A stretch of DNA of 64,000 nt from DASXVU01 sp963732855 (GCA_963732855.1 CAVTBB010000001.1:124001-188000), one strand, 5' to 3'. Shown: positions 43,605 to 52,337, numbered from the stretch's first letter. A program made the numbers and translations. Notes: generated from the letters alone by a model not told the origin.

Positions 43605-44834
43605 TCAATGTCCCTCGATCAGTCCTGACGATAGCAACGCTGCTCCTGCGGCGCCGATGTACTGCGAGTGTGGAGGAACGATCGGCCTCTGACCAAGAGT
43701 GTCCTCCATTGCCCGGACCATGCCGCTGATCAGTGACGTGCCTCCCACCTGGATCACAGGGTAGCGCACCTCGATTTCCTGGAGCTGCTGCTCGTATATT
43801 TGCTCTGCCACGGAATGGCAGGCGGCGGATGCCACGTCCTCCAGTGTGTTCCCGGCGGCGAGCGATGTGACCAGGTCTTGGATCCCGAACACCGAGCAGT
43901 ATGAGTTCATCGGCACTTTCCTATAATCACCCTTGTCGGCCAACTCCCCCAGTTCCGTGATCTCCACATGGAGGCGCTTCGCCACCATCTCCAGGAAACG
44001 GCCCGACGCACCAGCGCAGATCCCGCCCATGGTGAAGTTGTCCGGAATGCCGTCACGGACGGTGATTGCCTTGTTGTCCATGCCGCCGATGTCGATGATG
44101 GTGGCCTCCCCCTTCTGCCGATCGGCCAGCCATACGGCGCCCTTTGAGTTGGTGGTCAGCTCCTCCTGCACCAGCTTAGCTTTGAACCTCTTCCCCAGAG
44201 TGAACCTTCCATATCCGGTGGTGCCAATGGCCTCCAATTGCTCCCGTTTCACCCCCGCCTCCTCGAGCGCTTTCTCTAGTGCGGTGTCGGCCGAACTGAA
44301 GACATCCTGCGTTGGCAACCAGTACTTGCCGATTATCACGTTGTCGCGCATGATCATGGCCTTGGTGGTGGACGAACCGGAATCGATACCGGCGGTGAGG
44401 CCGACCTGACGTTCCCGGGCGAGGAGCTCCTTCCTTTCCACTATGGTGACCAGCGCTTCCATCCTGGTGAGCATCTGGGCGGACTTGGTCCTCTCTGTGA
44501 ACGAGTAGGTGACGACAGGCAGTCGTGTGTGCTCTTGGATATATTTCCTGAGCTCGGTCCTTACCAGCGCGGCCTCGGCACAGCGGAAACATGATGCGAT
44601 GAAAACCGCGTCGGCGTCGTAGTGACCCTCGGCCACGTTAACCGCGCGGGCGATCATCAGCTTAAGCTGAGGTGAGACCGGGTTGAAGCCGAACTTGTCA
44701 ATGGCTGAGTTGATGTCCTCTAGGTCGACGTCCGGGTAGACCATCTTCCCGCCGACCGCTCCAGCGGCCCGTTCTATCTCGTCCTGCACTCCGGAGTATT
44801 CAGTCCCGCAGGACAACTGTGCGATCTTGATCAT
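43605..44834 (-). CDS. mmp15: Methanogenesis marker protein 15, HgdC/BadF-like ASKHA ATPase
   Basis: A 409-residue protein with an N-terminal unique part (about 1-135, SCGTEYSGVQDEIERAAGAVGG) and a C-terminal ASKHA ATPase (GIDSGSSTTKAMIM, AIGTTGYGRFTLG, IIDIGGMDNKAITV). The two cysteines that hold the interfacial [4Fe-4S] cluster in HgdC-type activators are both present: GGICAGASGRFLE and NSYCSVFGIQDL. ATP-driven low-potential electron transfer is therefore plausible, fitting reduction of the nickel in F430 (inference). ATG 44834 overlaps the mmp5 stop (ATGA); a longer frame to 44975 runs through mmp5 and is not used. Confidence 0.92.
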   Translation of the reverse strand: MIKIAQLSCGTEYSGVQDEIERAAGAVGGKMVYPDVDLEDINSAIDKFGFNPVSPQLKLMIARAVNVAEGHYDADAVFIASCFRCAEAALVRTELRKYIQEHTRLPVVTYSFTERTKSAQMLTRMEALVTIVERKELLARERQVGLTAGIDSGSSTTKAMIMRDNVIIGKYWLPTQDVFSSADTALEKALEEAGVKREQLEAIGTTGYGRFTLGKRFKAKLVQEELTTNSKGAVWLADRQKGEATIIDIGGMDNKAITVRDGIPDNFTMGGICAGASGRFLEMVAKRLHVEITELGELADKGDYRKVPMNSYCSVFGIQDLVTSLAAGNTLEDVASAACHSVAEQIYEQQLQEIEVRYPVIQVGGTSLISGMVRAMEDTLGQRPIVPPHSQYIGAAGAALLSSGLIEGH

Positions 44835-45268
44835 TTCTTCAATCCCTCCAGGAACTCCTTGACCTTCTTGACCACGACCTTGGCCTCCTCGTCGTTGGTC
44901 GGATAGTCTAGGTCCAGCAGCGGGATCTTCCTCTTCCGCACCAGCAACTTGACCATTTCGTTGGTACGGGCGCATCCCACGCAGCCGAACATGTAGGGTG
45001 CGTCCTCCATGAATATTGCCGCCTCAGCATCGTCGATCAGCGGTCCGTAGACCGCCAATCTGCCACGGATTCCCGACGGGACCTCTATCCCGGCATATTT
45101 GAGCCCTTTCTTGACGTCATCGACGGTGACGTTCAAAGGCGGGGACTCGATCTCCTTGGAGGTGACCTTTTCTGCCAGCGCCCCCATGATGCTGAGCGGC
45201 TTGTGCCCGAAACGTTCAACGAGATCGAACAGTATCAGGCTGTTAGGGGGGACTATGAAGACCTTCAT
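44831..45268 (-). CDS. mmp5: Methanogenesis marker protein 5
   Basis: A 145-residue protein: MKVFIVPPNSLILFDLVERFGHKPLSIMGAL, GIRGRLAVYGPLIDDAEAAIFMEDAPYMFGCVGCARTNEMVKLL, then LDLDYPTNDEEA. The CVGCART motif is conserved in Mmp5 and could bind a metal. The role in MCR maturation is undefined. ATG 45268 overlaps the mmp6 stop (TAATG), with GAGGTG about 8 nt upstream; the longer frame to 45277 is less likely. It overlaps mmp15 by four bases. Confidence 0.9.
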   Translation of the reverse strand: MKVFIVPPNSLILFDLVERFGHKPLSIMGALAEKVTSKEIESPPLNVTVDDVKKGLKYAGIEVPSGIRGRLAVYGPLIDDAEAAIFMEDAPYMFGCVGCARTNEMVKLLVRKRKIPLLDLDYPTNDEEAKVVVKKVKEFLEGLKK

Positions 45269-45693
45269 TATTGACACACCTCATCGCATATCTTTTTCAT
45301 TTCCGAGACCGAGAGCTTCTTCCGCTTCGGGACCTCGCACACCTTACCGCCCTTTTCGTCGCAGACCAGGCCCGCTTCGAACATCGGCAGGTCCTTCCAC
45401 TCCTTCTGCAGCTGGGTGAATCCTGGCCTGGAGCCGTGCTCGGCGCGGCATCTCCGGCCATCGCCGATGGGGTAGCCCCGCAGCTTTGAGAACAGCCGGT
45501 TCGGGTCTAGCTTCCTTACCTCTGTCAGGACCTTCGAGATCACTTCTGGCTGGCCCTGGATTATGACCCCGAAACAGGTTTCCTTGATCTGGATGTCGAC
45601 CGCCATGGTATGGATGAAACGAGTGATCTGATCGGGAGTGATGGAAGAGCTCGGCGCGATGACGATGTACCTGGTCTCACTTTTCTGTGGCAT
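45268..45693 (-). CDS. mmp6: Methanogenesis marker protein 6
   Basis: A 141-residue protein: ETRYIVIAPSSSITPDQITRFIHTM, CFGVIIQGQPEVISKVLTEVRKLDPNRLFSKLRGYPIGDGRRCRAEHGSRPGFTQLQKEW, and FEAGLVCDEKGGKVCEVPKRKKLSVSEM. The KxRGYPIGDxRRCRxxxGxRPG block is the family signature. Function unknown beyond association with MCR. The start lies inside the 3' end of mmp3 (17-base overlap), and the stop overlaps the mmp5 start. Confidence 0.9.
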   Translation of the reverse strand: MPQKSETRYIVIAPSSSITPDQITRFIHTMAVDIQIKETCFGVIIQGQPEVISKVLTEVRKLDPNRLFSKLRGYPIGDGRRCRAEHGSRPGFTQLQKEWKDLPMFEAGLVCDEKGGKVCEVPKRKKLSVSEMKKICDEVCQ

Positions 45694-47329
45694 CTTGCTT
45701 CACCTTCTTCGCAGCTGGCTTCTTCTTATTCACTGTTTCTGCCGCCGGTTTGGCCTTGGCCCTCGGTTTGGCCTTGGCCTTCTTTACCTTAGGTGCGGGT
45801 TCAGGTTTCTGGACGTTGCGGACATAGACGATATCTCCGTCCTTCAGTCCGGACATCATCGCATTAAGGTCAGCAATGACAATCCCAGCCATGTTGGTTC
45901 CGTGATCCTCTTCACCAGTAGGTCCGAACTCATTGCTGGTTTCCAAACGGATGCCGATGAGCCCACGGTTGGGACGGGCCATGTTGGTGACGCCTATCTC
46001 TCCACGGACCACCCCGATCTCTTGGACGAACGAGTTCTCCGGGATGAGGCTCGAGGCGATGGAAGCATTGCCTTCGAAAGTCACCAACGGCATTCCCTCA
46101 AAGGTGAAATGCACCTTCATGGTGCCGATCGGTTTATGGTCCAATCCGGTCATCTTGCGGATGTAATTTGAGGTCACGGGAGCAATATCGTCGGCCAGCA
46201 CGATGTCCCTGATCTGGTCTGGACGGACCCCGAAGGTCTCGATCTCTGGCGAACTGATAGCCTCGAGGGTAAGCTCCGGTTCCTGCTCCACCACGATGCT
46301 ATCGTCCGAATCATCCCCGATCCTCTTCTGCTTCAGCCCTTTGGATTCCAGGAATGTCTTGGCATCAGATTGTGTCAGGCCGATCGTCAATATCCTTACC
46401 GGGTCAGTGATGATGGTGACCTCGGAATGGTCTGGCACCAAATGGATCAACTGTTCGCCGGCCACCGCCATACCCACAGTGTTGTGGCTAGGGTTGATCT
46501 GTCGGCGTAGCTTGTAGATGTAGACACGGCCGGTACCGCTACCCTTATGCCTGACCGTGACCATGTCGGGTTGCCGGATATCGTTGGCCTCGGCAATCAG
46601 GGAAACGTCCATATTTGTTGAGCTGGCAGTATACGCGGCAGTTCTCTCGGTGAGCTTCAATGTGCCTGACCTTACCGTCACCAGGAAATGCTCACAGCTC
46701 ACCGGTGAACGATGGTCAAGCTTGACCCGGACGTGCGTCTCGACGCTCATCCCATCCTCCATCTTAGTGGAAAGGTCTGTGGTGGCGAAGGCGTCCTTGG
46801 AACTGAACTCGAAGACGATGGGACTCACCTCGAGCACCTTATCTGCCTCTTTTAACGCAGCCAGCACGTGCCGGCCTTTTGTGACATGGCCTATCACACC
46901 TCCGGCCAGACCATATTCTCCTAAGTGGTCTGATTGTGCGAACATAACGTACGTGGTGTTGGAATCGAAACCACCTAGTGACAGGAAGGCTTCATATCTG
47001 GAGTACTTTGCCTTACCTCTGATCGCGGTCAATTTCGTAGGGAACGAACCGACCGCAACGACCTTGGACGTGGCCCATCGCACCGATTTGTCGGCCATTA
47101 GGGGATAGGCTTCCTTCCAGATTCTAGCCTCTTCGGACGAGTTCAGCTTGACTACAAAGGCTCCCTTTGTGGTGGTGAATTTGAACTCTTCGGTCTCTTT
47201 CCGGACCTTGTCCATCGGACGGATGACCGCCACCATTGTACCTGGCATATACGGCTCTCCCGCGATGATGTCGCTGATCGCCGCCCCCTTCGGTGCTTCC
47301 ACCGACCTACCATTAACAATAATCCTCAT
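45677..47329 (-). CDS. mmp3: Methanogenesis marker protein 3
   Basis: First gene of the mmp3-6-5-15-17-7 run. About 550 residues, with a ubiquitin-like N-terminus (MRIIVNGRSVEAPKGAAISDII) and two peptidyl-prolyl-isomerase-like parts (FEFSSKDAFATTDLSTKMEDGMSVETH and GRGEIGVTNMARPNRGLIGIRL-type text). It ends in a tail of about 40 residues made mostly of lysine, alanine and proline (KKAKAKPRAKAKPAAE). Described in the literature with the MCR activation complex. Start ATG 47329 has GGAGG five bases upstream; the frame extends to TTG 47341, which lies in that site. Confidence 0.9.
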   Translation of the reverse strand: MRIIVNGRSVEAPKGAAISDIIAGEPYMPGTMVAVIRPMDKVRKETEEFKFTTTKGAFVVKLNSSEEARIWKEAYPLMADKSVRWATSKVVAVGSFPTKLTAIRGKAKYSRYEAFLSLGGFDSNTTYVMFAQSDHLGEYGLAGGVIGHVTKGRHVLAALKEADKVLEVSPIVFEFSSKDAFATTDLSTKMEDGMSVETHVRVKLDHRSPVSCEHFLVTVRSGTLKLTERTAAYTASSTNMDVSLIAEANDIRQPDMVTVRHKGSGTGRVYIYKLRRQINPSHNTVGMAVAGEQLIHLVPDHSEVTIITDPVRILTIGLTQSDAKTFLESKGLKQKRIGDDSDDSIVVEQEPELTLEAISSPEIETFGVRPDQIRDIVLADDIAPVTSNYIRKMTGLDHKPIGTMKVHFTFEGMPLVTFEGNASIASSLIPENSFVQEIGVVRGEIGVTNMARPNRGLIGIRLETSNEFGPTGEEDHGTNMAGIVIADLNAMMSGLKDGDIVYVRNVQKPEPAPKVKKAKAKPRAKAKPAAETVNKKKPAAKKVKQDATEK

Positions 47330-47501
47330 CTGGTCCTCCAAGTGATGCTATAGACCGTTAATAAGCTTTTTATGCAGTCCCACGAGAGGACCGTTGCTAG
47401 ATCGCCAGCAATCTGTGATGGTGGAATTGAATCCTGTTCACTCGGGAAGCCTTATCAATGCCTGAAACTGTTTTATACCGCGCCTACCGCTCTGCGTTAG
47501 C

Positions 47502-48074
47502 ATGGATAAAGAGACGATCCTGAAGCAGGTCGAGGAAACGCTCCGCACAATCCCCGGGGTCATGGATGTCTGGCTTCTTGACCAACAAGATCGGTCCCGG
47601 CTTGAGTCCATTGAGAGGGAGGCCGAATCCCATGGTGCCTGTGGCGGTATGATGCCATTCGTTAACCGGGGTGTTTGGGCCACCATGAGCCGAGAGGTCA
47701 TTGCGGTGATCGTCATCGAGTCGTCGACGCCCCTTATCGGAGACCAATTCAACATCGTGTACATAGAGGACCAGAACAAACAGGTCATCGGCGAGTATCT
47801 TACCCCGGAACGTCTCGAGGCTTTCAAGGACCGGGACGATGTGTGCCGGATCGGTCCCGACTTCATCATCTACAATGACCGGCTGCCTGTCGGCGAGCCA
47901 TATTTCGTGCTTCCCGAGCTCGAATTCCATTTCCTCGATAACATCAAAGAGGTGACGGAGGTCACCTCTGGTAGCATATCCACGATGGCCGACGACTGGA
48001 TCCGGTTAAAATTGGGATACACCGAAACAAAGCACTGGACTCACGTGATCGGTTTCAATGTCAAAAAGGAATGA
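47502..48074 (+). CDS. Hypothetical protein, paralog of the 52338 gene
   Basis: A 190-residue protein placed between the atwA-mcrC pair and mmp3, but on the opposite strand. Not recognised as a named family. The C-terminal half (VYIEDQNKQVIGEYLTPERL, DVCRIGPDFIIYNDRLP, YFVLPELEFHFLDNIKEVTEV, HVIGFNV) aligns in order with the protein at 52338-52883. The N-terminus (LKQVEETLRTIPGVMDVWLLDQQDR) differs. Its stop adjoins the mcrC stop, so the two converge. Position in the cluster suggests an MCR-related role, unproven. Confidence 0.7.
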   Translation: MDKETILKQVEETLRTIPGVMDVWLLDQQDRSRLESIEREAESHGACGGMMPFVNRGVWATMSREVIAVIVIESSTPLIGDQFNIVYIEDQNKQVIGEYLTPERLEAFKDRDDVCRIGPDFIIYNDRLPVGEPYFVLPELEFHFLDNIKEVTEVTSGSISTMADDWIRLKLGYTETKHWTHVIGFNVKKE

Positions 48075-48692
48075 TCAAATGTGCTTCTTCACCTTTGACA
48101 CGATCTCATCCAGCTTGGACTGAGATATTGTCGACCCTCGGATGACGCCGGTAACGATTTCCACTATCTCTCCCTTGGTCCCGATGTTCTCAGGCTTGGG
48201 CATGACATAGCGGGTCTTCACCCCGATGCGTGCGAAATCCTCGAAGTCCACCGGCGCCTGACACACCACGACCGCGGGCAGATCCACGTTCCTCAGAATC
48301 AGCCTAGCCTTATAGATCAGGTGGGCTTTCACGTTGCCCAGGTGGATCAGGGCGATCTTGAATTGCTGCATCCTCTTGATCTCTATGTCGTCCAGGCCGA
48401 AAATCGATCCAGTAGATACGTCAGGCGCATCGACGGGTACTCCCGAGCCAGCATTGATAACGATGACGCTGGTGTCGATACCTTCTTCCCTAAGTTCGTA
48501 GGTGATCTCGCAGACCGGCTTGGTGATGTGACGCTTCCCTGGACCCATGGCGACGGCGACCACTTCCCTGCCGCTCTCCGAGATGGTCGCTTTCTGTGCC
48601 AGGCTGCCGCCGACTCCCAATCCGCGGGCTTCGCGGCATTCCACAAAACGGGTCTTCCGGCCAATGCTTTCCTTCACCGGTCTACCCCACAT
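48075..48692 (-). CDS. mcrC: Methyl-coenzyme M reductase operon protein C
   Basis: A 205-residue McrC protein. It starts GRKTRFVECREARGLGVGGSLAQKATISESGREVVAVAMGPGKRHITKPVCEITYELREEGIDTSVIVINAGSGVP, which is the family text nearly from end to end. McrC is not a subunit of mature MCR; it has been found in the activation complex with component A2 and marker proteins. Here it is outside the mcrBDGA operon and overlaps the 3' end of atwA by 19 bases, so the two are probably translated together. Confidence 0.95.
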   Translation of the reverse strand: MWGRPVKESIGRKTRFVECREARGLGVGGSLAQKATISESGREVVAVAMGPGKRHITKPVCEITYELREEGIDTSVIVINAGSGVPVDAPDVSTGSIFGLDDIEIKRMQQFKIALIHLGNVKAHLIYKARLILRNVDLPAVVVCQAPVDFEDFARIGVKTRYVMPKPENIGTKGEIVEIVTGVIRGSTISQSKLDEIVSKVKKHI

Positions 48693-50308
48693 GGCCCTAT
48701 CTCAAGCTCTCCTTTGAGTTCGTCCTCGGTGAGGTTTGCCACAACTTCCTTTGGATTTCCCAAGGCTATGAGCTTGCCCCCCTTCATCAGGGCGACCCTG
48801 TCACAGCAGTCGATAACGAAATCCATATCGTGGCTTACTATCAAGAATGTCTCACCCAGTTCCTTCCTTGCGTTCAGGATCGATTTGGCCACCGATATCT
48901 TAGTGATTGGGTCCATGGTCCCGGTTGGTTCGTCCAGTATGACGAACCTCGGTTCTGCGATGAGCACTCGTGCCATGGCCACCCTCTGTTTTTCACCTAC
49001 GCTCAGGGTCTCTGGGAAAGCGTACAGTATGCGGTCGATTTCCTTTTGCTGGAATCCTACCCCTCTGAGAACCTGAATAGCCTTTATCTTTGCCAGTTCA
49101 GCTGGCATTTTCATGCCGATACAGACCGTCAGGTTCTGTAGGATGGTGTTGAACGGGTAAAGACTGTATTCCTGATGCAGCATTCCGATGTACTGGGTTG
49201 CCCGACCGCGGCCGTACTCACCCAGTTCCGACATTGTGACCCAGTCATCACCGATGCGTACTTCCACGGTTCCGCCCGTAGCAGGGGTCAGGCCAGATAT
49301 CATATTGGACATGGTGGTCTTGCCTGCCCCGCTCAGACCCACCAACCCGAATATTTCTTTTTCTTTAACGTCGAAAGTGACGCCGTCCACAGCTTTCACA
49401 ACGCCCCGGACAATCGAGTAATAGTATTTCTTGGCATCTTGGCATTTGATGATCGGCTGACCTACCGGGACGGTCATGTCGGCGGTCTTCTGGAAGCAGA
49501 CCTCGAACTCCTTGACGACATCATTCGGTTTTCCGCTCTTCATCATTTCCCCCGACTCGAGCCAGATAGCCTTATCGGAAAGACGACTGATTGCTTTAGG
49601 CCAGTGAGAGGTCACGACCATTGACATGCCCGAGGACTTGACCGCACCGGTGAGAGCTTTGTTCACTATCTCAGCGGTCTGGGGATCGAGCGTTCCGGTC
49701 GGTTCATCGGCCAAGAACAGGATCGGGTCCCTGGCCAATTGACGTGCCAGAACGCACCGCTGTTTCTCCCCACCAGAGAGATCGCGTGCGATGTGCGTGG
49801 TGCGATGGGTCATGTTGACCAATTGAAGGATCTCGATCGATCGTTCGATCTTTAATTTCTCATCTATGTGCTCAGGGAATGCTTCGAAGATGTTCTCGAT
49901 GACGGAAATATCACCGAATAGCGCAAATGATCGTTGGAGCATGATTGCGATGCGTTCCTTGACCGCCATCCTTAGGGGATCCCTGTCGCTTAAGCCCCAG
50001 AAGTCAACCTCTTTGATCTGGGTCGGCCCTTCGCATAGCGAGCATGGTTTGCCTGGTGCGGGAAGGTCGACATGGTTACACTTCTCACAATAATTAACCC
50101 GGTAGATTATCTTACCAGATGTCGGTCGGTATTCCTCGGTGCCTCTAAGGGCATGAATCAGAACGGACTTACCAGAACCACTCTTTCCAATTAGTCCTAA
50201 AACCTCTCCGACATTGACCGTTGTGCTGATATCCCGAAGCACCTGGCTGCCGTTGAAGCTCTTGCTGATATTGTCCACGATGACGAAGATCTCATTATTC
50301 TCGGACAT
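48674..50308 (-). CDS. atwA: MCR activation component A2, twin ABC ATPase
   Basis: ATP-binding protein required with McrC and marker proteins for reductive activation of MCR. It is a fusion of two ABC ATPase domains without membrane parts. Walker A motifs are GLIGKSGSGKSVLIHAL (about 35) and GLVGLSGAGKTTMSN (about 320); signatures are DLSGGEKQRCVLARQLA and TLSVGEKQRVAMARVL; Walker B motifs are ILFLADEPTGTLD and FVILDEPTGTMD. A four-cysteine insert in the first domain (CEKCN...CSLC) probably binds zinc and is characteristic of AtwA. Length of 544 is normal. A TATA-like GTTTATTAAG lies about 25 nt upstream of ATG 50308. Confidence 0.95.
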   Translation of the reverse strand: MSENNEIFVIVDNISKSFNGSQVLRDISTTVNVGEVLGLIGKSGSGKSVLIHALRGTEEYRPTSGKIIYRVNYCEKCNHVDLPAPGKPCSLCEGPTQIKEVDFWGLSDRDPLRMAVKERIAIMLQRSFALFGDISVIENIFEAFPEHIDEKLKIERSIEILQLVNMTHRTTHIARDLSGGEKQRCVLARQLARDPILFLADEPTGTLDPQTAEIVNKALTGAVKSSGMSMVVTSHWPKAISRLSDKAIWLESGEMMKSGKPNDVVKEFEVCFQKTADMTVPVGQPIIKCQDAKKYYYSIVRGVVKAVDGVTFDVKEKEIFGLVGLSGAGKTTMSNMISGLTPATGGTVEVRIGDDWVTMSELGEYGRGRATQYIGMLHQEYSLYPFNTILQNLTVCIGMKMPAELAKIKAIQVLRGVGFQQKEIDRILYAFPETLSVGEKQRVAMARVLIAEPRFVILDEPTGTMDPITKISVAKSILNARKELGETFLIVSHDMDFVIDCCDRVALMKGGKLIALGNPKEVVANLTEDELKGELEIGPCGVDR

Positions 50309-50535
50309 AATCGCTCCCGAATGTCTTAACAGGCTTAATAAACTTGCTCCAGATGGTCAATTATCGTTAAGTTGCTAACAATAAATAACTGTTAGAAGAG
50401 TATCTGAATTGTATCTAAGCTTTACGCTATTTAGAGCGCAGCATTAGGTCTACGCAAGCTGAAAAGCATTCTCTGAGCATCATTTGATTGTTTTATCGAA
50501 AACCTTCTGGTAGCCAATCGAATAGAAAGTTTAAA

Positions 50536-50558
50536 TGGATGGATTATATATCCATCCA
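50536..50558. promoter_or_regulatory. Palindromic operator before the DUF4443-DUF2111 regulator
   Basis: TGGATGGAT (50536-50544), five bases, ATCCATCCA (50550-50558): a perfect 9-bp inverted repeat ending two bases before ATG 50561. The upstream TTTAAAT at 50530-50536 is the likely TATA box, about 27 nt before the ATG, so the palindrome covers the transcription start; binding there should block the gene. The same arms occur at 58462-58480 upstream of mcrBDGA. Confidence 0.75.
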
Positions 50559-50560
50559 CG

Positions 50561-51526
50561 ATGTCGTTGGCTTTCAACTCATATTTTGCCGGAGGCCCAA
50601 CACCGAAATTTAGTCTTTTCCACATTTGGAAGGCTTATCAGGTCATCGACGGTCAAGGACCGATAGGGCGAAAGGCATTGGCGGATGCTTTGCAAATCGG
50701 CGAGGGTAGCATCCGGACGATTTTGGAAAAGATGGTGCGGGAAGGATCGGTCGAGAACACCAGGATGGGAACAGTCATAACTGACCGGGGTCGCAAGAAG
50801 CTCGAGACATCCGGGGTCGAAGTGGCATCCGTAGACATGTCTGACTTGACCCTCGGAAAGCACAATTGCGCCGTATTGGTCAAAGGGATGGGTCACCGGA
50901 TCAAAATGGGGTGCGAGCAGCGGGACGAGGCCGTCAGAGCTGGCGCTGTCGGGGCCACTACCCTGGTGGTCAAGGAGGGCAAAATTGTCTTCCCAGGGGA
51001 CGAGGACTTCCCCGACCAAGAGACCGTTGCACCACTGCGTAACAAGTTCAAGATCGAGGATGGAGATGTGATCATCATCGGATCGGCATTCTCCTACGAG
51101 GCTGCGGAGAAAGGGGCGGTCACATCGGCTCTGGCACTAGGGAACCAATCACGCAGATGCTGGAATGAGGGCACCAACCTTCTCTCCCAGGACACAGAGG
51201 CGGACGAGTTAAAATGCCTGACGTTGGCGATCCATGAACTGATGGGTCGGTTGCCGGTCACGATGAGGAGCAAGAACCACTACGGAGTAAGGTGCGACGA
51301 GGGTGAGGTTGTTGATACAAATTTCACCGGTCCATTGCTCGAAGAATCGCTCAAAAGGAACACCATCATAAGGAAGACAGCTTCCACCGGACCGTTTCGC
51401 GGGCTTCCGGTCGTTGTGGTCCCGATCATGCGAAAAAAGGAGGCAATAGCAGTGATAGGGACCCTAGACGTCGGAAAAGGTGCGGTCTTCGAAATGCTCA
51501 ACAAGTCCAGGAAGGACAAGTACTGA
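50561..51526 (+). CDS. Winged-helix regulator with DUF4443 and DUF2111 domains (candidate MCR regulator)
   Basis: A 321-residue three-part protein. An N-terminal winged helix (about 20-90) reads LFHIWKAYQVIDGQGPIGRKALADALQIGEGSIRTILEKMVREGSVE. A DUF4443-like middle (about 95-215) reads LTLGKHNCAVLVKGMGHRIKMGCEQRDEAVRAGAVGATTLV. A DUF2111-like end (about 220-321) reads ELMGRLPVTMRSKNHYGVRCDEG...FRGLPVVVVPIMRKKEAIAVIGTLDVG. DUF2111 is known mainly from methanogens and looks like a small-molecule sensor. The gene is divergent from atwA, and a palindrome in its promoter recurs at mcrBDGA. Inferred to regulate both; the ligand is unknown. Confidence 0.8.
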   Translation: MSLAFNSYFAGGPTPKFSLFHIWKAYQVIDGQGPIGRKALADALQIGEGSIRTILEKMVREGSVENTRMGTVITDRGRKKLETSGVEVASVDMSDLTLGKHNCAVLVKGMGHRIKMGCEQRDEAVRAGAVGATTLVVKEGKIVFPGDEDFPDQETVAPLRNKFKIEDGDVIIIGSAFSYEAAEKGAVTSALALGNQSRRCWNEGTNLLSQDTEADELKCLTLAIHELMGRLPVTMRSKNHYGVRCDEGEVVDTNFTGPLLEESLKRNTIIRKTASTGPFRGLPVVVVPIMRKKEAIAVIGTLDVGKGAVFEMLNKSRKDKY

Positions 51527-51607
51527 GGCTTCGCCTCTCATCTTGCATCCGCCGAATCCTCGATAGATGCCAAAGGCATTTCTATCTCCTCCAGTCATTC
51601 ATGGATC

Positions 51608-51952
51608 ATGGACGAAGTCCTAGCGAAAGCGGGTCCGGTCGTGGCCATCATGCTGGATCCGGGCGTCTGCCAATTCAGGAGCAAAATAAGCGTCACGATG
51701 GACGAGAACAACCAACTGGCCTATAATGTGGAAAGTCAGTGCCCTCACGTCAAGAAAATGGCAGCAGAAATGCCGTTATTTGACATGTTTGACATCGTCA
51801 AGATGCCCTTTTGTGAGAACCCGATCTATGAGCTGGGTGGGAAGTTTCTGAAACACAGTGCCTGCCCCTTACCGATGGCCATGATCAAGGCTGGCGAAGT
51901 AGTCACCGGGATGGGGCTGAAGAGAAGTGTGACCGTCGAGTTCGTAGGTTGA
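51608..51952 (+). CDS. Conserved small protein of methanogens (DUF6951-like)
   Basis: A 114-residue protein: VAIMLDPGVCQFRSKISVTMDENNQLAYNVESQCPHVKKMAAEM, ENPIYELGGKFLKHSACPLPMAMIKAGEVVTGMGL. The pattern of an early GxCxF, a middle SxCPxV and a late HxxCPxPxxxIKAxE resembles small conserved archaeal proteins classed as DUF6951; I am moderately sure of the family. The three cysteines may bind metal. It follows the regulator by 81 bp on the same strand. Function unknown. Confidence 0.65.
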   Translation: MDEVLAKAGPVVAIMLDPGVCQFRSKISVTMDENNQLAYNVESQCPHVKKMAAEMPLFDMFDIVKMPFCENPIYELGGKFLKHSACPLPMAMIKAGEVVTGMGLKRSVTVEFVG

Positions 51953-51955
51953 TGA

Positions 51956-52246
51956 TCACCCAATGATCTCGTCGATCTTATCCGTCCAGATGACGGTACT
52001 GGGACCGGCGAGGTACATTGCCACCAGGAGTGACTCCCTAAGCTCATCCTTGGTGGCCCCCGCCTCGACTGCCTTTTTTGCATGGACCGTTAGGCACTCA
52101 TCGCATTTTAGCAACGCAGTTACTGCGACCGCGATCAATTCCTTCTCTTTGACACTCAGCGCCCCGTCCTTGAAGACGGCGCCTTTGAGCCTGTAGAGTG
52201 CGGCGACTACCTCTGGCTGCTGCTTGGAAATGAGCTCCAGACTCAT
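51956..52246 (-). CDS. Carboxymuconolactone decarboxylase / AhpD-like protein
   Basis: A 96-residue all-helical protein with the AhpD-type redox motif CDECLTVH (CxxCxxxH) in ALSVKEKELIAVAVTALLKCDECLTVHAKKAVEAGATKDELRESLLVAMYLAG, the family signature. Likely a small thiol peroxidase/reductase. ATG 52246 is favoured: ATATTTAT at 52270-52277 (minus strand) is about 25 nt upstream, implying a leaderless transcript. The in-frame ATG at 52267 lies too close to the TATA box. It is convergent with the DUF6951-like gene. Confidence 0.88.
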   Translation of the reverse strand: MSLELISKQQPEVVAALYRLKGAVFKDGALSVKEKELIAVAVTALLKCDECLTVHAKKAVEAGATKDELRESLLVAMYLAGPSTVIWTDKIDEIIG

Positions 52247-52337
52247 GAATGCAGTAACATCAATCATCGCATAAATATTCACGTCCAACCTCGTTAATGG
52301 AAAGGGTATATTATTCGAGAAGACATTCTGGCTAAAG

